Positions 1 to 8,135 of a stretch of 64,000 nucleotides of DNA are shown one piece after another. This stretch comes from a virus. Numbering within the stretch: position 1 is the first letter of the stretch; every line of letters starts with the position of its first letter. The DNA lies in IMG/VR virus record IMGVR_UViG_3300037493_002747, positions 1-64,000 of that record; one strand, given 5' to 3'. The translations under genes were made by a program, and so were the position numbers. Below the pieces are notes generated by a model, which was not told the origin of the DNA, searched no databases, and was given only the letters and a program-made list of their open reading frames with translations.

Positions 1-8
1 GATGGAAT

Positions 9-716
9 ATGAATAGGATCGACAGGATTGCAGACATGGTTGCTGCTGACGTGGAGGTCAAGTATCCACGAACTCCTCATTTGCCATGGTCTGAGGGAGC
101 ATCCGAAGACGACATTCAACTTATTAACGCGGAAATGTTTGCAGGCAAGAATGTTGTTGTTACGGAGAAGCTGGATGGTGAAAACACCACAATGACATTT
201 GACCGGGTTCATGCCCGCAGTTTGGACAGCAGAGATCATCCTTCTAGGCATTGGGTGAAATCACTGTGGTCTCAGATGTGCTTTGACATTCCAGCAGGGA
301 TGCGGATTGTTGGTGAAAACCTTTATGCCAAGCATTCGATTTCCTACGAACGGTTGCCGTCTTACTTTTTGGTGTTTGCAGTGTTTGATGGTTCGACTTG
401 TCTGTCTTGGACAGAGACGGAGGAATGGTGTAGACTGTTTGGACTGCATCATGTCCCTGTGATTTATACGGGGCCGTGGGAGCGGACGAGGATCATGCAG
501 TGTTATACTGGACAAAGCAAATGTGGGGGATTACAGGAGGGATATGTCGTTAGAGATATGGGAAGATTTTCTTTCGGCCAGTTCTCGTCCAATGTTGCCA
601 AGTTTGTTCGCAAGGGACATGTGCAAACTTCCGAGCATTGGATGATGCAGAAGATTGTTCCTAACGGATTGATTCGGGTCGAGATTCCAGATTTCGTAGA
701 CCTCAAGGAGGCATAG
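9..716 (+). CDS. RNA ligase (nucleotidyltransferase superfamily)
   Basis: A 235-residue protein with the ordered motifs of covalent nucleotidyltransferases: motif I EKLDGE (residues 53-58, K54 the expected AMP-accepting lysine), motif III-like RIVGENLY (99-106), motif IV EGYVVR (177-182) and motif V AKFVRK (197-202). The short length and lack of OB/BRCT domains fit the Rnl2-like RNA ligase family rather than a DNA ligase. Such enzymes seal RNA nicks, for example after host tRNA cleavage. The N-terminus (MNRIDRIADMVAAD) resembles several unrelated proteins in this window. It precedes a glycosyltransferase by one base. The start near the window edge is plausible but upstream context is cut off. 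Confidence 0.85.
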   Translation: MNRIDRIADMVAADVEVKYPRTPHLPWSEGASEDDIQLINAEMFAGKNVVVTEKLDGENTTMTFDRVHARSLDSRDHPSRHWVKSLWSQMCFDIPAGMRIVGENLYAKHSISYERLPSYFLVFAVFDGSTCLSWTETEEWCRLFGLHHVPVIYTGPWERTRIMQCYTGQSKCGGLQEGYVVRDMGRFSFGQFSSNVAKFVRKGHVQTSEHWMMQKIVPNGLIRVEIPDFVDLKEA

Positions 717-717
717 A

Positions 718-1503
718 ATGTTGATAGTCATGGCAGTATGGAATACGGTTGAGAACAAACGCACGGAGATGACCCGGAAAACATTGGAGTCTCTAGCAAA
801 ACAAGTCAATATGGTAAAACATAGGGTCATTGTCTCTGATAATGGTTCATGTGATGAAACCCAAAAGCTCTATGAGGAAATGGGCGAGTTGATGCCTCTC
901 ACTGTTATCAAGAACCGAGAGAACCTAGGGACGGCAAGGGCGATCAATATCGGATGGAGTTTCAGAAATCCAGGAGAACACGCAGTTAAGATGGATAATG
1001 ACTGCGTGGTGAATTACTCCAATTGGGCGGATGACATGGAGGAAGCATTCAAGTGTGATCCTTCTATCGGAATTTGCGGATTGAAGCGGAAGGACTTGGA
1101 AGAGCGTCCTGACCATACAGTTGAGCATTATCGTTCCACATTGAGGATGTTGCCTCATCAACCAGGACAGAGGTGGATTGTTGTAGAAGAGGTAAGCCAC
1201 GTTCTTGGGACATGTCAGGCATTCAGTTCGGCTCTGTTGGACAAGATCGGTTATCTATATCAGGGAGATTGGAAATACGGTTTCGATGATAGTCTGGCGA
1301 GTCTGCGGGCGCATGTGGCAGGGTTCAAGACTGTGTTTTTGCCAAACATTGATATGGATCATATTGATCCTGGTGGTGATGCATATGCGAAGCAGAAACA
1401 AGACGATGCAGGTCTTGTCATTCAGAGGTATGGGGAAATCGTATTGGAATATAGGATGGGGAAAAGACCGGTATTCTTTGATGGCGGACAAGACATCAAC
1501 TGA
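718..1503 (+). CDS. Family 2 glycosyltransferase
   Basis: A 261-residue GT-A-fold glycosyltransferase. Seen: an N-terminal nucleotide-binding strand (LIVMAVWN), VIVSDNGSCDET near residue 40, the NLGTARAINIG segment near residue 70, and a metal-binding KMDNDC (DxD-like) near residue 95, the usual GT2 order. It would transfer a sugar from an NDP-sugar; the acceptor (phage DNA base, virion protein or host glycan) cannot be inferred. The start lies one base after the RNA ligase stop, and the gene overlaps the next by one base, so the cluster is probably one transcript. Confidence 0.85.
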   Translation: MLIVMAVWNTVENKRTEMTRKTLESLAKQVNMVKHRVIVSDNGSCDETQKLYEEMGELMPLTVIKNRENLGTARAINIGWSFRNPGEHAVKMDNDCVVNYSNWADDMEEAFKCDPSIGICGLKRKDLEERPDHTVEHYRSTLRMLPHQPGQRWIVVEEVSHVLGTCQAFSSALLDKIGYLYQGDWKYGFDDSLASLRAHVAGFKTVFLPNIDMDHIDPGGDAYAKQKQDDAGLVIQRYGEIVLEYRMGKRPVFFDGGQDIN

Positions 1504-2201
1504 TGGAGAAGCATATGAGGATCAACTTTGGCGTAGATTACTACAACGACAAGCATCCTGAGAGACAACGAGAGCTAGAGCATTGTTTGGCTAAAAACAT
1601 CGAGAACTCACACATAGATCATATCTACATGTTTTTGCAGCCTAATTGCGTGGCTCCCGAATTTTCTAAAGTGGACAAGGTCACTATTCTGCAACAGACT
1701 GAGCAGATAACGTATGCCGGTTTTTTCAGGCACACGCAGCAGTTTCCTGATGACATCAACATTGTAGCGAATGCGGATATTTATTTTGATGAGACAGTCA
1801 TACATGCCTTGACTATAAAGAAAGAAGAGGCTTGGGCGATATCAAGGTACAATTTGGACTCCAACAATGTTCCATTTTTACAAGGAAGTGTTGTGGGAGA
1901 ATATCCTACACAGGCTGCGCATGTGTCGCAGGATGTATGGGTCTTCAAGGGTGCGGTGGACCCTGTTGAAGGCAGTGAGATGCATATGGGGACAGGAGGG
2001 TGTGATAATCGGATTGCCTATTTATTGGTAATGGCAGGTTATCAGGTTACAAATCCGTGTGGAAAATTGCGGGCGTATCATTACCACATGACGAATATCC
2101 GTTATTGGACAACCGGTGGCATGCATCCATATCCTCATTTTTTTCCAAGACCAGATGTTGAATGGGATACGAATAACATAGTTAGTTTTCAGAGTCCGTA
2201 A
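1503..2201 (+). CDS. Putative glycosyltransferase-like protein
   Basis: A 232-residue protein whose start overlaps the preceding TGA (TGATGG). It has a DxD-like NADIYFDET segment near residue 97, SQDVWVFKG near 145, GCDNRIAYLL near 170 and AYHYHMT near 195. This pattern resembles a GT-A-like family without a firm functional name, so the assignment rests partly on its place directly after a family 2 glycosyltransferase. A role in the same glycan or DNA-modification pathway is inference. Confidence 0.6.
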   Translation: MEKHMRINFGVDYYNDKHPERQRELEHCLAKNIENSHIDHIYMFLQPNCVAPEFSKVDKVTILQQTEQITYAGFFRHTQQFPDDINIVANADIYFDETVIHALTIKKEEAWAISRYNLDSNNVPFLQGSVVGEYPTQAAHVSQDVWVFKGAVDPVEGSEMHMGTGGCDNRIAYLLVMAGYQVTNPCGKLRAYHYHMTNIRYWTTGGMHPYPHFFPRPDVEWDTNNIVSFQSP

Positions 2202-2221
2202 CAGAAAGAGGGGGTATAACG

Positions 2222-2920
2222 ATGGGAACGAGATTTATTGACAAAATGGACCTAGTGGACGAGTTCGCGAAGATACACGCGACAGGGGATATTCAGAACG
2301 AGGAGTTCATGGTGGACTTTGCTATGAATCGTATTGGGATATTCTTGGAGTTCGCCAAGTTGAATGACAAGATGAAGAAGGTGAACAGTCCCAACACGGG
2401 TGGCATGAATTGCGTCCAGTACCCAGAAGAGATGGCCAAGTTCCTGATGTTTATCTACAACAACAGGCACAGGATAAACAGCTACTGTGAGATTGGGATT
2501 TTCCACTGTGGAATGATTATGACGATTGATAGTTTGCTGAGAGCCACAAACCCCAACTTCAAGGGAAGCATCGGGGTTGACACGTATATTAGTGGCAGTT
2601 TCTTACAGTACATTCAGAAGTACAAAACAACACGGGCCATGGGTGTATCATCACAAAACTTGAAACTCGATGCGCCTGTTGACATGTGTTTCATAGATGC
2701 TGACCATTCCTACGAATCAGCCAAGCATGATTATGAACTGGCGTGTACGTTTACGAAGGAATTCATCGCGATACACGACATTCATACAAAATCTTTCGGT
2801 CACCAAGGTTATCGACACTGGGATGAATTGAGGGTGAAGAAGATTGAGATATTGAACACAGACTTGGAGAATTTCCCTGACCCAATGGGCATCGGGATAA
2901 TTGACAGGCGAGACGAGTGA
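2222..2920 (+). CDS. Class I SAM-dependent methyltransferase
   Basis: A 232-residue protein with a Rossmann methyltransferase core. YCEIGIFHCGM (about residue 88) is the SAM-binding motif I, and CFIDADHSYESAKHDYE (about residue 158) is the acidic post-strand motif seen in the Methyltransf_24 and cephalosporin-hydroxylase-like families. It follows two sugar-transferring enzymes, so O-methylation of a glycan is a reasonable but unproven role. A usable AGAGGGGG-type ribosome binding site lies upstream of the ATG. Confidence 0.75.
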   Translation: MGTRFIDKMDLVDEFAKIHATGDIQNEEFMVDFAMNRIGIFLEFAKLNDKMKKVNSPNTGGMNCVQYPEEMAKFLMFIYNNRHRINSYCEIGIFHCGMIMTIDSLLRATNPNFKGSIGVDTYISGSFLQYIQKYKTTRAMGVSSQNLKLDAPVDMCFIDADHSYESAKHDYELACTFTKEFIAIHDIHTKSFGHQGYRHWDELRVKKIEILNTDLENFPDPMGIGIIDRRDE

Positions 2921-2928
2921 GTGGACAC

Positions 2929-2982
2929 ATGAACAAGGTTCTAACTGCTTATGAAAATCCAACAAAATCAAAAATATATTGA
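2929..2982 (+). other. Short truncated reading frame before the DNA methylase
   Basis: An ATG followed by 16 sense codons (MNKVLTAYENPTKSKIY) ends in a TGA lying inside the -35 box of the methylase promoter. It reads like the first codons of a gene cut off where an AT-rich methylase cassette was inserted. It could equally be meaningless, since its length is within chance. Confidence 0.25.
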
Positions 2983-3007
2983 CAAAACCTAACCGATAGA
3001 TTATACT
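2979..3007 (+). promoter_or_regulatory. Sigma70 promoter of the DNA methylase
   Basis: TTGACA (2979-2984), a 17-bp spacer and TATACT (3002-3007) form a near-consensus host sigma70 promoter. It is unlike the phage-type elements elsewhere in this window and sits just upstream of an AT-rich gene, suggesting the methylase came with its own promoter and is expressed early by host polymerase. Confidence 0.8.
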
Positions 3008-3013
3008 GGAAAT

Positions 3014-3775
3014 ATGATAAATCAAGTTATAAAAGGCGACTGCCTAATAGAAATGCCAAAAATACCCGATAAGAGTATTGATATGATTTTATGCGACTTA
3101 CCTTATGGGACGACTGCCTGTAAATGGGACACCATTATCCCATTTGAGCCACTTTGGAAACAATACAAACGAATTATTAAAGATAACGGGGCGATAGTCC
3201 TAACTGCTTCACAACCATTTACCAGTGTTTTAGTGTGTAGCAATCTTGATATGTTTAAGTATTCGTGGATTTACAAAAAGAGATGTGCCTCAAACTTTGC
3301 TCAAGCAAAATATGCACCAATGAAAGAACACGAAGATGTTTTGGTTTTTGCTAAAGGGAGGGTAAATTACCACCCAATAAAAGAGCAACGACAAGGAAGT
3401 GGTAGTGAGAGAGTTAAACATCTATTTAGCGAGGTCACCAGACATAAAAGTGGAGAGTTTGTTGGTGCTATGAGTGGGGAGTATAACGATAAAGCAGACG
3501 AGCTGAGATACCCAAGTTCTGTTCAAGAGTTTAATAATCGGGCAAAAGGGGATAGAGGTTTCCACCCCACCCAAAAACCAGTAGCCCTCTTTGAGTACCT
3601 CATAAAGACCTACACCAACGAAGGAGATTTAGTTTTAGATAACTGTGCGGGAAGTGGCACAACTGGAGTAGCCTGTAAGAACCTAAACAGAAACTACATC
3701 TTAATTGAAAAAGAGCCAGAATATGTGGAGATTATAAATAAAAGATTAAATGAGACACCCGATAAATTACTATGA
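3014..3775 (+). CDS. DNA methyltransferase (N6-adenine or N4-cytosine, beta class)
   Basis: A 253-residue amino-methyltransferase with the circularly permuted beta-class order: catalytic DLPYGTT (about residues 28-34), then HPTQKP (about 180) and the SAM-binding LDNCAGSGTTG (about 210-220). DPPY-type motifs methylate adenine N6 or cytosine N4 in duplex DNA. Probable roles are protection from host restriction or epigenetic control. The gene is visibly richer in A+T (many AAA, ATA, TTA codons) than its neighbours and has its own sigma70 promoter, both signs of recent acquisition. No cognate restriction enzyme is visible. Confidence 0.9.
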   Translation: MINQVIKGDCLIEMPKIPDKSIDMILCDLPYGTTACKWDTIIPFEPLWKQYKRIIKDNGAIVLTASQPFTSVLVCSNLDMFKYSWIYKKRCASNFAQAKYAPMKEHEDVLVFAKGRVNYHPIKEQRQGSGSERVKHLFSEVTRHKSGEFVGAMSGEYNDKADELRYPSSVQEFNNRAKGDRGFHPTQKPVALFEYLIKTYTNEGDLVLDNCAGSGTTGVACKNLNRNYILIEKEPEYVEIINKRLNETPDKLL

Positions 3776-4509
3776 ACCAGTCGAATCTAATGGAATTTGA
3801 AAAGGAGGATTGGATTCATGATCTTCCTGAAAAGGGGGTTCACATATATTCACAGGTATGTCAAGATGGGCGTCTCGACTATATTTTTGAAAATGTGGGA
3901 ACCACCAACAAGATTTGTGTAGAATTTGGTTTCAACACAGATGTATTGACGGGTGGTTCCGGGGCCAATACTGCCAACCTAATACTCAACAAAGGATGGA
4001 CGGGGGTATTGTTTGACAGAGATTTTGAAAACCACTCTATCAATCTTTACAAAGAAACACTTACATGTGAAAACATAAGTGAGGTGTTCAAGAGATACGC
4101 CATACCACCCATCTTTGATTACTTATCCATCGACGTTGACAGTATCGATTTGTGGCTGATGAAAGCCGTGTTAAGTGGTGGCTTTAGGCCGAGAGTTATG
4201 ACGGTCGAATACAATTCCGGCTTTGATATAGGCACAAGCTTAACACTCAAAAAGCAAGGGTCGTTGGTTGGTGGTGCGGGGTATGGAGCATCATTACTGG
4301 CATTGGTAAGGGCTGCCGCAGAGTTCAATTATTCTCTGGTCTGTGTTGAAAGCGGACTAGACCTATTTTTTGTAGACAATGCGTTGCTGGCGGATTGCAA
4401 CATTCCAGACATATCCTCCTTTGAGAGCCACACAAAGATATGTTACCACGGGGGATTCACTCAAGAGATTTTGGCAGAATTTGTGGAGTATCCAGTGGTA
4501 GACGAGTGA
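3772..4509 (+). CDS. FkbM-type SAM methyltransferase
   Basis: A 245-residue protein whose ATG overlaps the methylase stop (ATGA). KICVEFGFNTD (about residue 47) followed by GWTGVLFDRD (about 79) matches the FkbM/Methyltransf_21 SAM-binding site, and DYLSIDVDSIDLWLM (about residues 120-134) is the second conserved block. These enzymes usually O-methylate sugars or small molecules. Codon usage returns to that of the rest of the phage, so the preceding methylase, not this gene, looks foreign. Confidence 0.7.
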   Translation: MNQSNLMEFEKEDWIHDLPEKGVHIYSQVCQDGRLDYIFENVGTTNKICVEFGFNTDVLTGGSGANTANLILNKGWTGVLFDRDFENHSINLYKETLTCENISEVFKRYAIPPIFDYLSIDVDSIDLWLMKAVLSGGFRPRVMTVEYNSGFDIGTSLTLKKQGSLVGGAGYGASLLALVRAAAEFNYSLVCVESGLDLFFVDNALLADCNIPDISSFESHTKICYHGGFTQEILAEFVEYPVVDE

Positions 4510-4515
4510 TTCTAG

Positions 4516-4544
4516 CCGTATTTTAGCTCACCTCCGGCAATGTA
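4516..4544 (+). promoter_or_regulatory. CCGTATT-N14-GCAATGTA element, copy 1
   Basis: CCGTATT at 4516-4522 and GCAATGTA at 4537-4544 are separated by exactly 14 bp. The element lies in the gap before the 4566 gene, with an AAGGAGATT ribosome binding site downstream. It is the first of nine copies in this window. Confidence 0.75.
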
Positions 4545-4565
4545 CTATTACAAGGAGATTGAGCT

Positions 4566-5063
4566 ATGAATACGGAAAACTATAAGGGTCGGGTTGTTGA
4601 GACGGGGACTCATGAGTATCGGATGAGCGACTACAGCGAGTTCGGTCGGTATGCCATCATTCTCTTGAACGATGGTACTTACTTCCGGGTTCAAGGTTAT
4701 GACCTCAAGGTCGAGGTAGATGCCTCTCCTGAGCAGGTTCAGGCGTACAAAGACCATGTTGCGGCTGCAAAGGCTGCTTCTATGGCCAAGATTGCAGCCG
4801 ACAGGGCTGAACTTGAGGCCAAAACTCCCAGAATTGGCAAGCTGGTTCGTGTCGTCAAGGGGCGCAAGGTGGCCATCGGCACGGAAGGTATCCTCTTCTG
4901 GATGAAGGAAATGACCTTCACTCCCCGGTTTCGGAATGGTTACAAGAAGGGTCCGGATACAGTCAAGATCGGGATTGCCTTGGATGATGCCAAGGATGCC
5001 CGTGGCCGGTTCGTCAACGTGGCGTGGAGCTACATCCAGAACATTGAGGTTGTGGCGGCATGA
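4566..5063 (+). CDS. Unknown protein with KOW-like segment
   Basis: A 165-residue soluble protein of unknown function. The middle is an alanine-rich helix (about residues 60-85), and GKLVRVVKGRKVAIGTEGILFW (about residues 95-116) resembles a KOW-type beta-barrel motif found in nucleic-acid-binding proteins. It is the first gene after promoter-like copy 1 and ends in an ATGA overlap with the next gene, so the two are probably cotranscribed. Confidence 0.65.
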   Translation: MNTENYKGRVVETGTHEYRMSDYSEFGRYAIILLNDGTYFRVQGYDLKVEVDASPEQVQAYKDHVAAAKAASMAKIAADRAELEAKTPRIGKLVRVVKGRKVAIGTEGILFWMKEMTFTPRFRNGYKKGPDTVKIGIALDDAKDARGRFVNVAWSYIQNIEVVAA

Positions 5064-5278
5064 AGTGGGTTGGGAATACACTTGTTCTATCTGATGGTAG
5101 CCTATTCACAGTCAACGAAGGCAATCTGGAACTTCGGGGGCAAGGCTGGGAGAGGCGGCGGAAGAAGGGTGATACCGAGAACACTGATTTGGCACGAATC
5201 TGTAGGTTTGAAGACGACGGCATGGCACGGAAAATCGCAGAAATGTTGGGGGAAATGGTAGAGGACACCGTATTCTGA
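5060..5278 (+). CDS. Small unknown protein
   Basis: A 72-residue charged protein beginning in an ATGA overlap with the gene upstream. It has a basic WERRRKK stretch near residue 31 and an acidic C-terminus. No family is recognised. Its stop codon lies inside the next CCGTATT element. Confidence 0.6.
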   Translation: MKWVGNTLVLSDGSLFTVNEGNLELRGQGWERRRKKGDTENTDLARICRFEDDGMARKIAEMLGEMVEDTVF

Positions 5279-5296
5279 CGGACTTCCGGCAATGTA
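5268..5296 (+). promoter_or_regulatory. CCGTATT-N14-GCAATGTA element, copy 2
   Basis: CCGTATT at 5268-5274 and GCAATGTA at 5289-5296, spacer 14. It overlaps the stop of the preceding gene. The ATG of the next gene begins at the last base of the box, with another ATG six bases on, so the transcript would have no room for a leader. Confidence 0.75.
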
Positions 5297-5850
5297 TGAG
5301 TATGAAAGTCACAGACATCAATCGTTATTACAGGAGTCCCAATACCACAACAGTGACTTGGGCATATCTCGAAAACACACTAGCTAGTTACGCCGATACA
5401 TGCGGTCTTCCTGGATGTCTTGGTCTGAATCTTGACCCAGACTTTCAGCGGGGACACGTTTGGTCTGAAGACAAGCAGATCGCATTTGTCGAGTTTTGCC
5501 TTCGTGAAGGGCAATACTCTCGTACCATTTTGTTCAATCACCCCGGATGGAATGATGACTATGCAGGGGAGATGGTCCTAGTGGACGGGAAACAACGGCT
5601 GGAGGCAGTCCGGAAGTTCATGCGGAACGAATTGCCCATCTTCGGTGGGAATCGGTTGAATGACTTCGATAATCCAAAGAGACTTTTGCGTACGAATGGG
5701 GCACATTTATTGTTCGGCATCAATACCTTGCAGACTCGCCGGGAGATTTTGGAGTGGTACTTGCAGATCAACACTGGTGGTGTTGTCCATACGGCTGAAG
5801 AGATTGCCAAGGTTGAGAGAATGCTTATCTCTGAGAATGGAGTTCAATGA
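5296..5850 (+). CDS. DUF262 / GmrSD-type ParB-like domain protein
   Basis: A 184-residue protein with the DUF262 signature: an N-terminal helix region, the PDFQRGHVWSEDKQ box (about residues 48-61) and LVDGKQRLEAVRKFM (about residues 95-109), equivalent to the DGQQRL motif of GmrS/ParB-like nucleotide-dependent proteins. In larger relatives this domain binds nucleotide and works with an HNH effector; here it stands alone. The start (5296, or 5302) is placed by the match of the N-terminus to the family. No Shine-Dalgarno precedes it, and it begins at the edge of a promoter-like element, suggesting leaderless translation. Confidence 0.75.
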   Translation: MSMKVTDINRYYRSPNTTTVTWAYLENTLASYADTCGLPGCLGLNLDPDFQRGHVWSEDKQIAFVEFCLREGQYSRTILFNHPGWNDDYAGEMVLVDGKQRLEAVRKFMRNELPIFGGNRLNDFDNPKRLLRTNGAHLLFGINTLQTRREILEWYLQINTGGVVHTAEEIAKVERMLISENGVQ

Positions 5851-6581
5851 AGACGTTACTGTCTGTCGATTGGGACTACTTTGTGCCTGAGCTACAGGAA
5901 TACGATCTTACACATTCTGAGTCACTGATCTTCTTGGACATGATATGGCGTAGTAGGAGTGGTCTACTGGATCACATCAAGACGACTGGGACAGAGGAAG
6001 GCTTCTGGGATCGTCTGGGAGGCTCTATGGACGGGGTAGGGCCAACATACGTTTCTGACTCCCACATGTACGCCTACCGCCTCCTGAGTGTCGTGGATCA
6101 CGTTGTATTGGTAGATGCTCACCATGACTGCTGGAAAGATGGTCGTAAGGACCATGTTTACTGTCACAACTGGTTGAGGGTGTGGTTAGCTGGTGGTAAG
6201 CATCGCAGGGTTACTTGGGTTCAGCCGGAATGGTCGAAAGGGATATTCGAGGTACCCAAGGACTTGCGGAAGCGGGTCATCATCGAAAGCGAGATCAAGG
6301 GCAAGATTGACATGGTTCATGTTTGCCGGAGTGGCTGTTGGACGCCTCCATGGTTGGACAAACAGTTCATTCAATTCGTTGATTCGCGCAAGTCGTTGAA
6401 GATCAACATGCAGGGCGAATTGCCATGGAATCCTATGGCGGAGCGATGGACTGAGGAGGATTTGAAGGAGTTGCGGGATCGTGAGGATCGGATTCAGGAT
6501 GCCATTAGGGGGATCAAGACAGGGGTTATGTCGAGTTCCTCATTTTTGGAAGCTAGGGTGGAATTGGCGGCTTCGGCATGA
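5847..6581 (+). CDS. Putative arginase-fold (UPF0489-like) hydrolase
   Basis: A 244-residue protein opening with SVDWDYFVPE and carrying VLVDAHHDCW (about residues 87-96). Paired acidic and histidine motifs of this kind coordinate metals in the ureohydrolase/UPF0489 fold, hence the tentative name. The substrate is unknown. The start overlaps the preceding stop (ATGA), and the end overlaps a small cysteine-rich gene. Confidence 0.5.
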   Translation: MKTLLSVDWDYFVPELQEYDLTHSESLIFLDMIWRSRSGLLDHIKTTGTEEGFWDRLGGSMDGVGPTYVSDSHMYAYRLLSVVDHVVLVDAHHDCWKDGRKDHVYCHNWLRVWLAGGKHRRVTWVQPEWSKGIFEVPKDLRKRVIIESEIKGKIDMVHVCRSGCWTPPWLDKQFIQFVDSRKSLKINMQGELPWNPMAERWTEEDLKELRDREDRIQDAIRGIKTGVMSSSSFLEARVELAASA

Positions 6582-6751
6582 AAATGAGGAAAAGGCGTTG
6601 TCGTTGGAGGGCCATTACTAGGGAGTGGAATCATCTGGAAGAACGCATGGGATTCTATTGCAGAAATGAAAGATGTCGTTGTTATCCAGGTCTATGTATT
6701 GAGGATTGGAGGGTGAAGAAGGTATTTTGCGAGCATTATTGCTCTGTGTGA
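6578..6751 (+). CDS. Small cysteine-rich basic protein
   Basis: A 57-residue frame starting in an ATGA overlap with the gene before it. The product has a very basic N-terminus (MKMRKRRCRWR) and seven cysteines, including CRNERCRC and a terminal CEHYC, which suggests zinc binding. No family is recognised. Tight coupling and its place directly before a promoter-like element support it as a real gene. Confidence 0.6.
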   Translation: MKMRKRRCRWRAITREWNHLEERMGFYCRNERCRCYPGLCIEDWRVKKVFCEHYCSV

Positions 6752-6757
6752 TTTCAT

Positions 6758-6786
6758 CCGTATTCTGACTGACTTTTGGCAATGTA
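6758..6786 (+). promoter_or_regulatory. CCGTATT-N14-GCAATGTA element, copy 3
   Basis: CCGTATT at 6758-6764 and GCAATGTA at 6779-6786, spacer 14, intergenic, 22 bp before the ATG at 6808. Confidence 0.75.
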
Positions 6787-6807
6787 TTGGTGTGAAGGGG
6801 AAGCATT

Positions 6808-7158
6808 ATGAGAATTTCTAGTTTGGATGATAATCTCGTGGCAGCCGATGAGAAAATCGGAGCAGCCAGACAAGCTCTCGACCAGGCTCGCAGGGAGTTG
6901 AAGAGAGAGCGGATACCCGCCGATCATCCCTTGATCCTAGCCTATAACAAGGCATCTCAAGAGTATAATGAAGCTGTGCTGGCATGGAGTGCTGGGAGAG
7001 AAGCGATTGGTTGGCAGGTCAAGGCGGATCACCCGATTCTGGCAAGACCAGATAGGGCTTTCAGAGGAGATGATGCAGAGGCATCGGCAAGGCTTTTTGC
7101 GAAAGACCTTGAAGGTATGGGATTCGACAATATCACGGTGACTCCGATAAAGGCGTAA
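6808..7158 (+). CDS. Unknown helical protein
   Basis: A 116-residue protein, mainly predicted helix (AADEKIGAARQALDQARREL near residues 12-31), with a C-terminal beta-like tail. It is first in the transcript after promoter copy 3. Its start (MRISSLDDNLVAAD) weakly resembles the N-terminal motif shared by other proteins here. Function unknown. Confidence 0.6.
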   Translation: MRISSLDDNLVAADEKIGAARQALDQARRELKRERIPADHPLILAYNKASQEYNEAVLAWSAGREAIGWQVKADHPILARPDRAFRGDDAEASARLFAKDLEGMGFDNITVTPIKA

Positions 7159-7182
7159 TCATGGGAAGGACAAGGTGGGAAT

Positions 7183-7488
7183 ATGTCGTTTACGGGATAT
7201 GAGTGGGCCAAATCGGAAGTGCCAGAACATCTTGAAGGACTGCGTGCTGCGTTTCAAGATGGTTCCTGTTACATAGGCGATATTGACGAGGAAGAATACG
7301 CAAGAATAGCCTTCCAACTTCTCAAAATTTCCACTGGGGAAAAGGACTCATTGAAAGAAGTTGCCGAGTATATTCAGAAACAACACCAAGCTTTGAAACA
7401 GGCAAAAGAGCAACACATTGTCTTTGCAAAAGCTGTCTCTTCGTGGCTTTACTGGGCGAAAAACTGGACTGTACGAAAGCCTAGCTAA
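7183..7488 (+). CDS. Unknown small protein
   Basis: A 101-residue protein, acidic in the first half and helical in the second, with a tryptophan-containing basic end. AAGGTGGG lies upstream of the ATG. No family recognised. Same transcription unit as its neighbours. Confidence 0.6.
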   Translation: MSFTGYEWAKSEVPEHLEGLRAAFQDGSCYIGDIDEEEYARIAFQLLKISTGEKDSLKEVAEYIQKQHQALKQAKEQHIVFAKAVSSWLYWAKNWTVRKPS

Positions 7489-7491
7489 GAC

Positions 7492-7746
7492 ATGATTACA
7501 AATCGTCTGAATAGGAGAGGTGAGGTAGTTGTAAGGTTATTCGACGGGGAAACAACGATAAAGCCTGGCGATGTCGTTACTGTCGCAAGATTCTGCTGTG
7601 ATAGTCTGGTGGGCAACCGGGGTACAGTGTGGGGCTGGCGGAATACTGCCACTGGGATAAAGATCATCGTTGATTATGGCAAGAATGCAGGTGGACAACG
7701 GCTGTTGAAACCGTATCCGTCTAATGTTCTGCGTCTGGGAAACTGA
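7492..7746 (+). CDS. Unknown small beta-rich protein (KOW-like)
   Basis: An 84-residue protein. GDVVTVARFCCDSLVGNRGTV (about residues 26-46) and the following strands suggest a small SH3/KOW-like barrel of the type often found in phage accessory proteins. The assignment is only a fold guess. It closes the operon that begins at 6808. Confidence 0.55.
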   Translation: MITNRLNRRGEVVVRLFDGETTIKPGDVVTVARFCCDSLVGNRGTVWGWRNTATGIKIIVDYGKNAGGQRLLKPYPSNVLRLGN

Positions 7747-7752
7747 TTCCAT

Positions 7753-7781
7753 CCGTATTTTGACCGATTTCTGGCAATGTA
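7753..7781 (+). promoter_or_regulatory. CCGTATT-N14-GCAATGTA element, copy 4
   Basis: CCGTATT at 7753-7759 and GCAATGTA at 7774-7781, spacer 14. A GGAGG ribosome binding site follows at 7787-7791, before the ATG at 7800. Confidence 0.75.
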
Positions 7782-7799
7782 TTGATGGAGGATAAAACG

Positions 7800-8135
7800 A
7801 TGAAGGTGAAGTTTCTTACGAGTGTGGATCGGTCGAAACTCCCGGCTCTTTATGCCACGGAGAATATTCCAGAGTCTGACAAGGTCGTTCAGGTCAAGTT
7901 TTTCAATCCGTATGGTGCGGCAACTTGGTTGGCGATGGAGTTTGACGGAAATGACACGTTCTTTGGGGCGGTCAACCTGTTCGGCGGCAAGGATGACTGG
8001 GAATTGGGTTATTTCAGTCTGGCTGAGTTGATGTCGGTCAAGGCTCGGATTGGTGGGCGGCAATATCCCTTTCAGGGGATTGAGAGGGATCGGTCTTTCA
8101 AGCCGATGAAGTACAGTGAGGCGAAGGCAGCATGA
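7800..8135 (+). CDS. DUF2958 family protein
   Basis: A 111-residue protein matching the DUF2958 pattern: KLPALYATE near the start, VKFFNPYGAATWLAMEFDG in the middle, DTFFGAVN, ELGYFSLAEL and a closing IERDRSFKP block. The family is common on plasmids and phages, and its biochemical role is not known to me. The start at 7800 is chosen because GGAGG at 7787-7791 is correctly spaced; an in-frame ATG at 7785 overlaps that site. The end overlaps the next gene (ATGA). Confidence 0.8.
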   Translation: MKVKFLTSVDRSKLPALYATENIPESDKVVQVKFFNPYGAATWLAMEFDGNDTFFGAVNLFGGKDDWELGYFSLAELMSVKARIGGRQYPFQGIERDRSFKPMKYSEAKAA

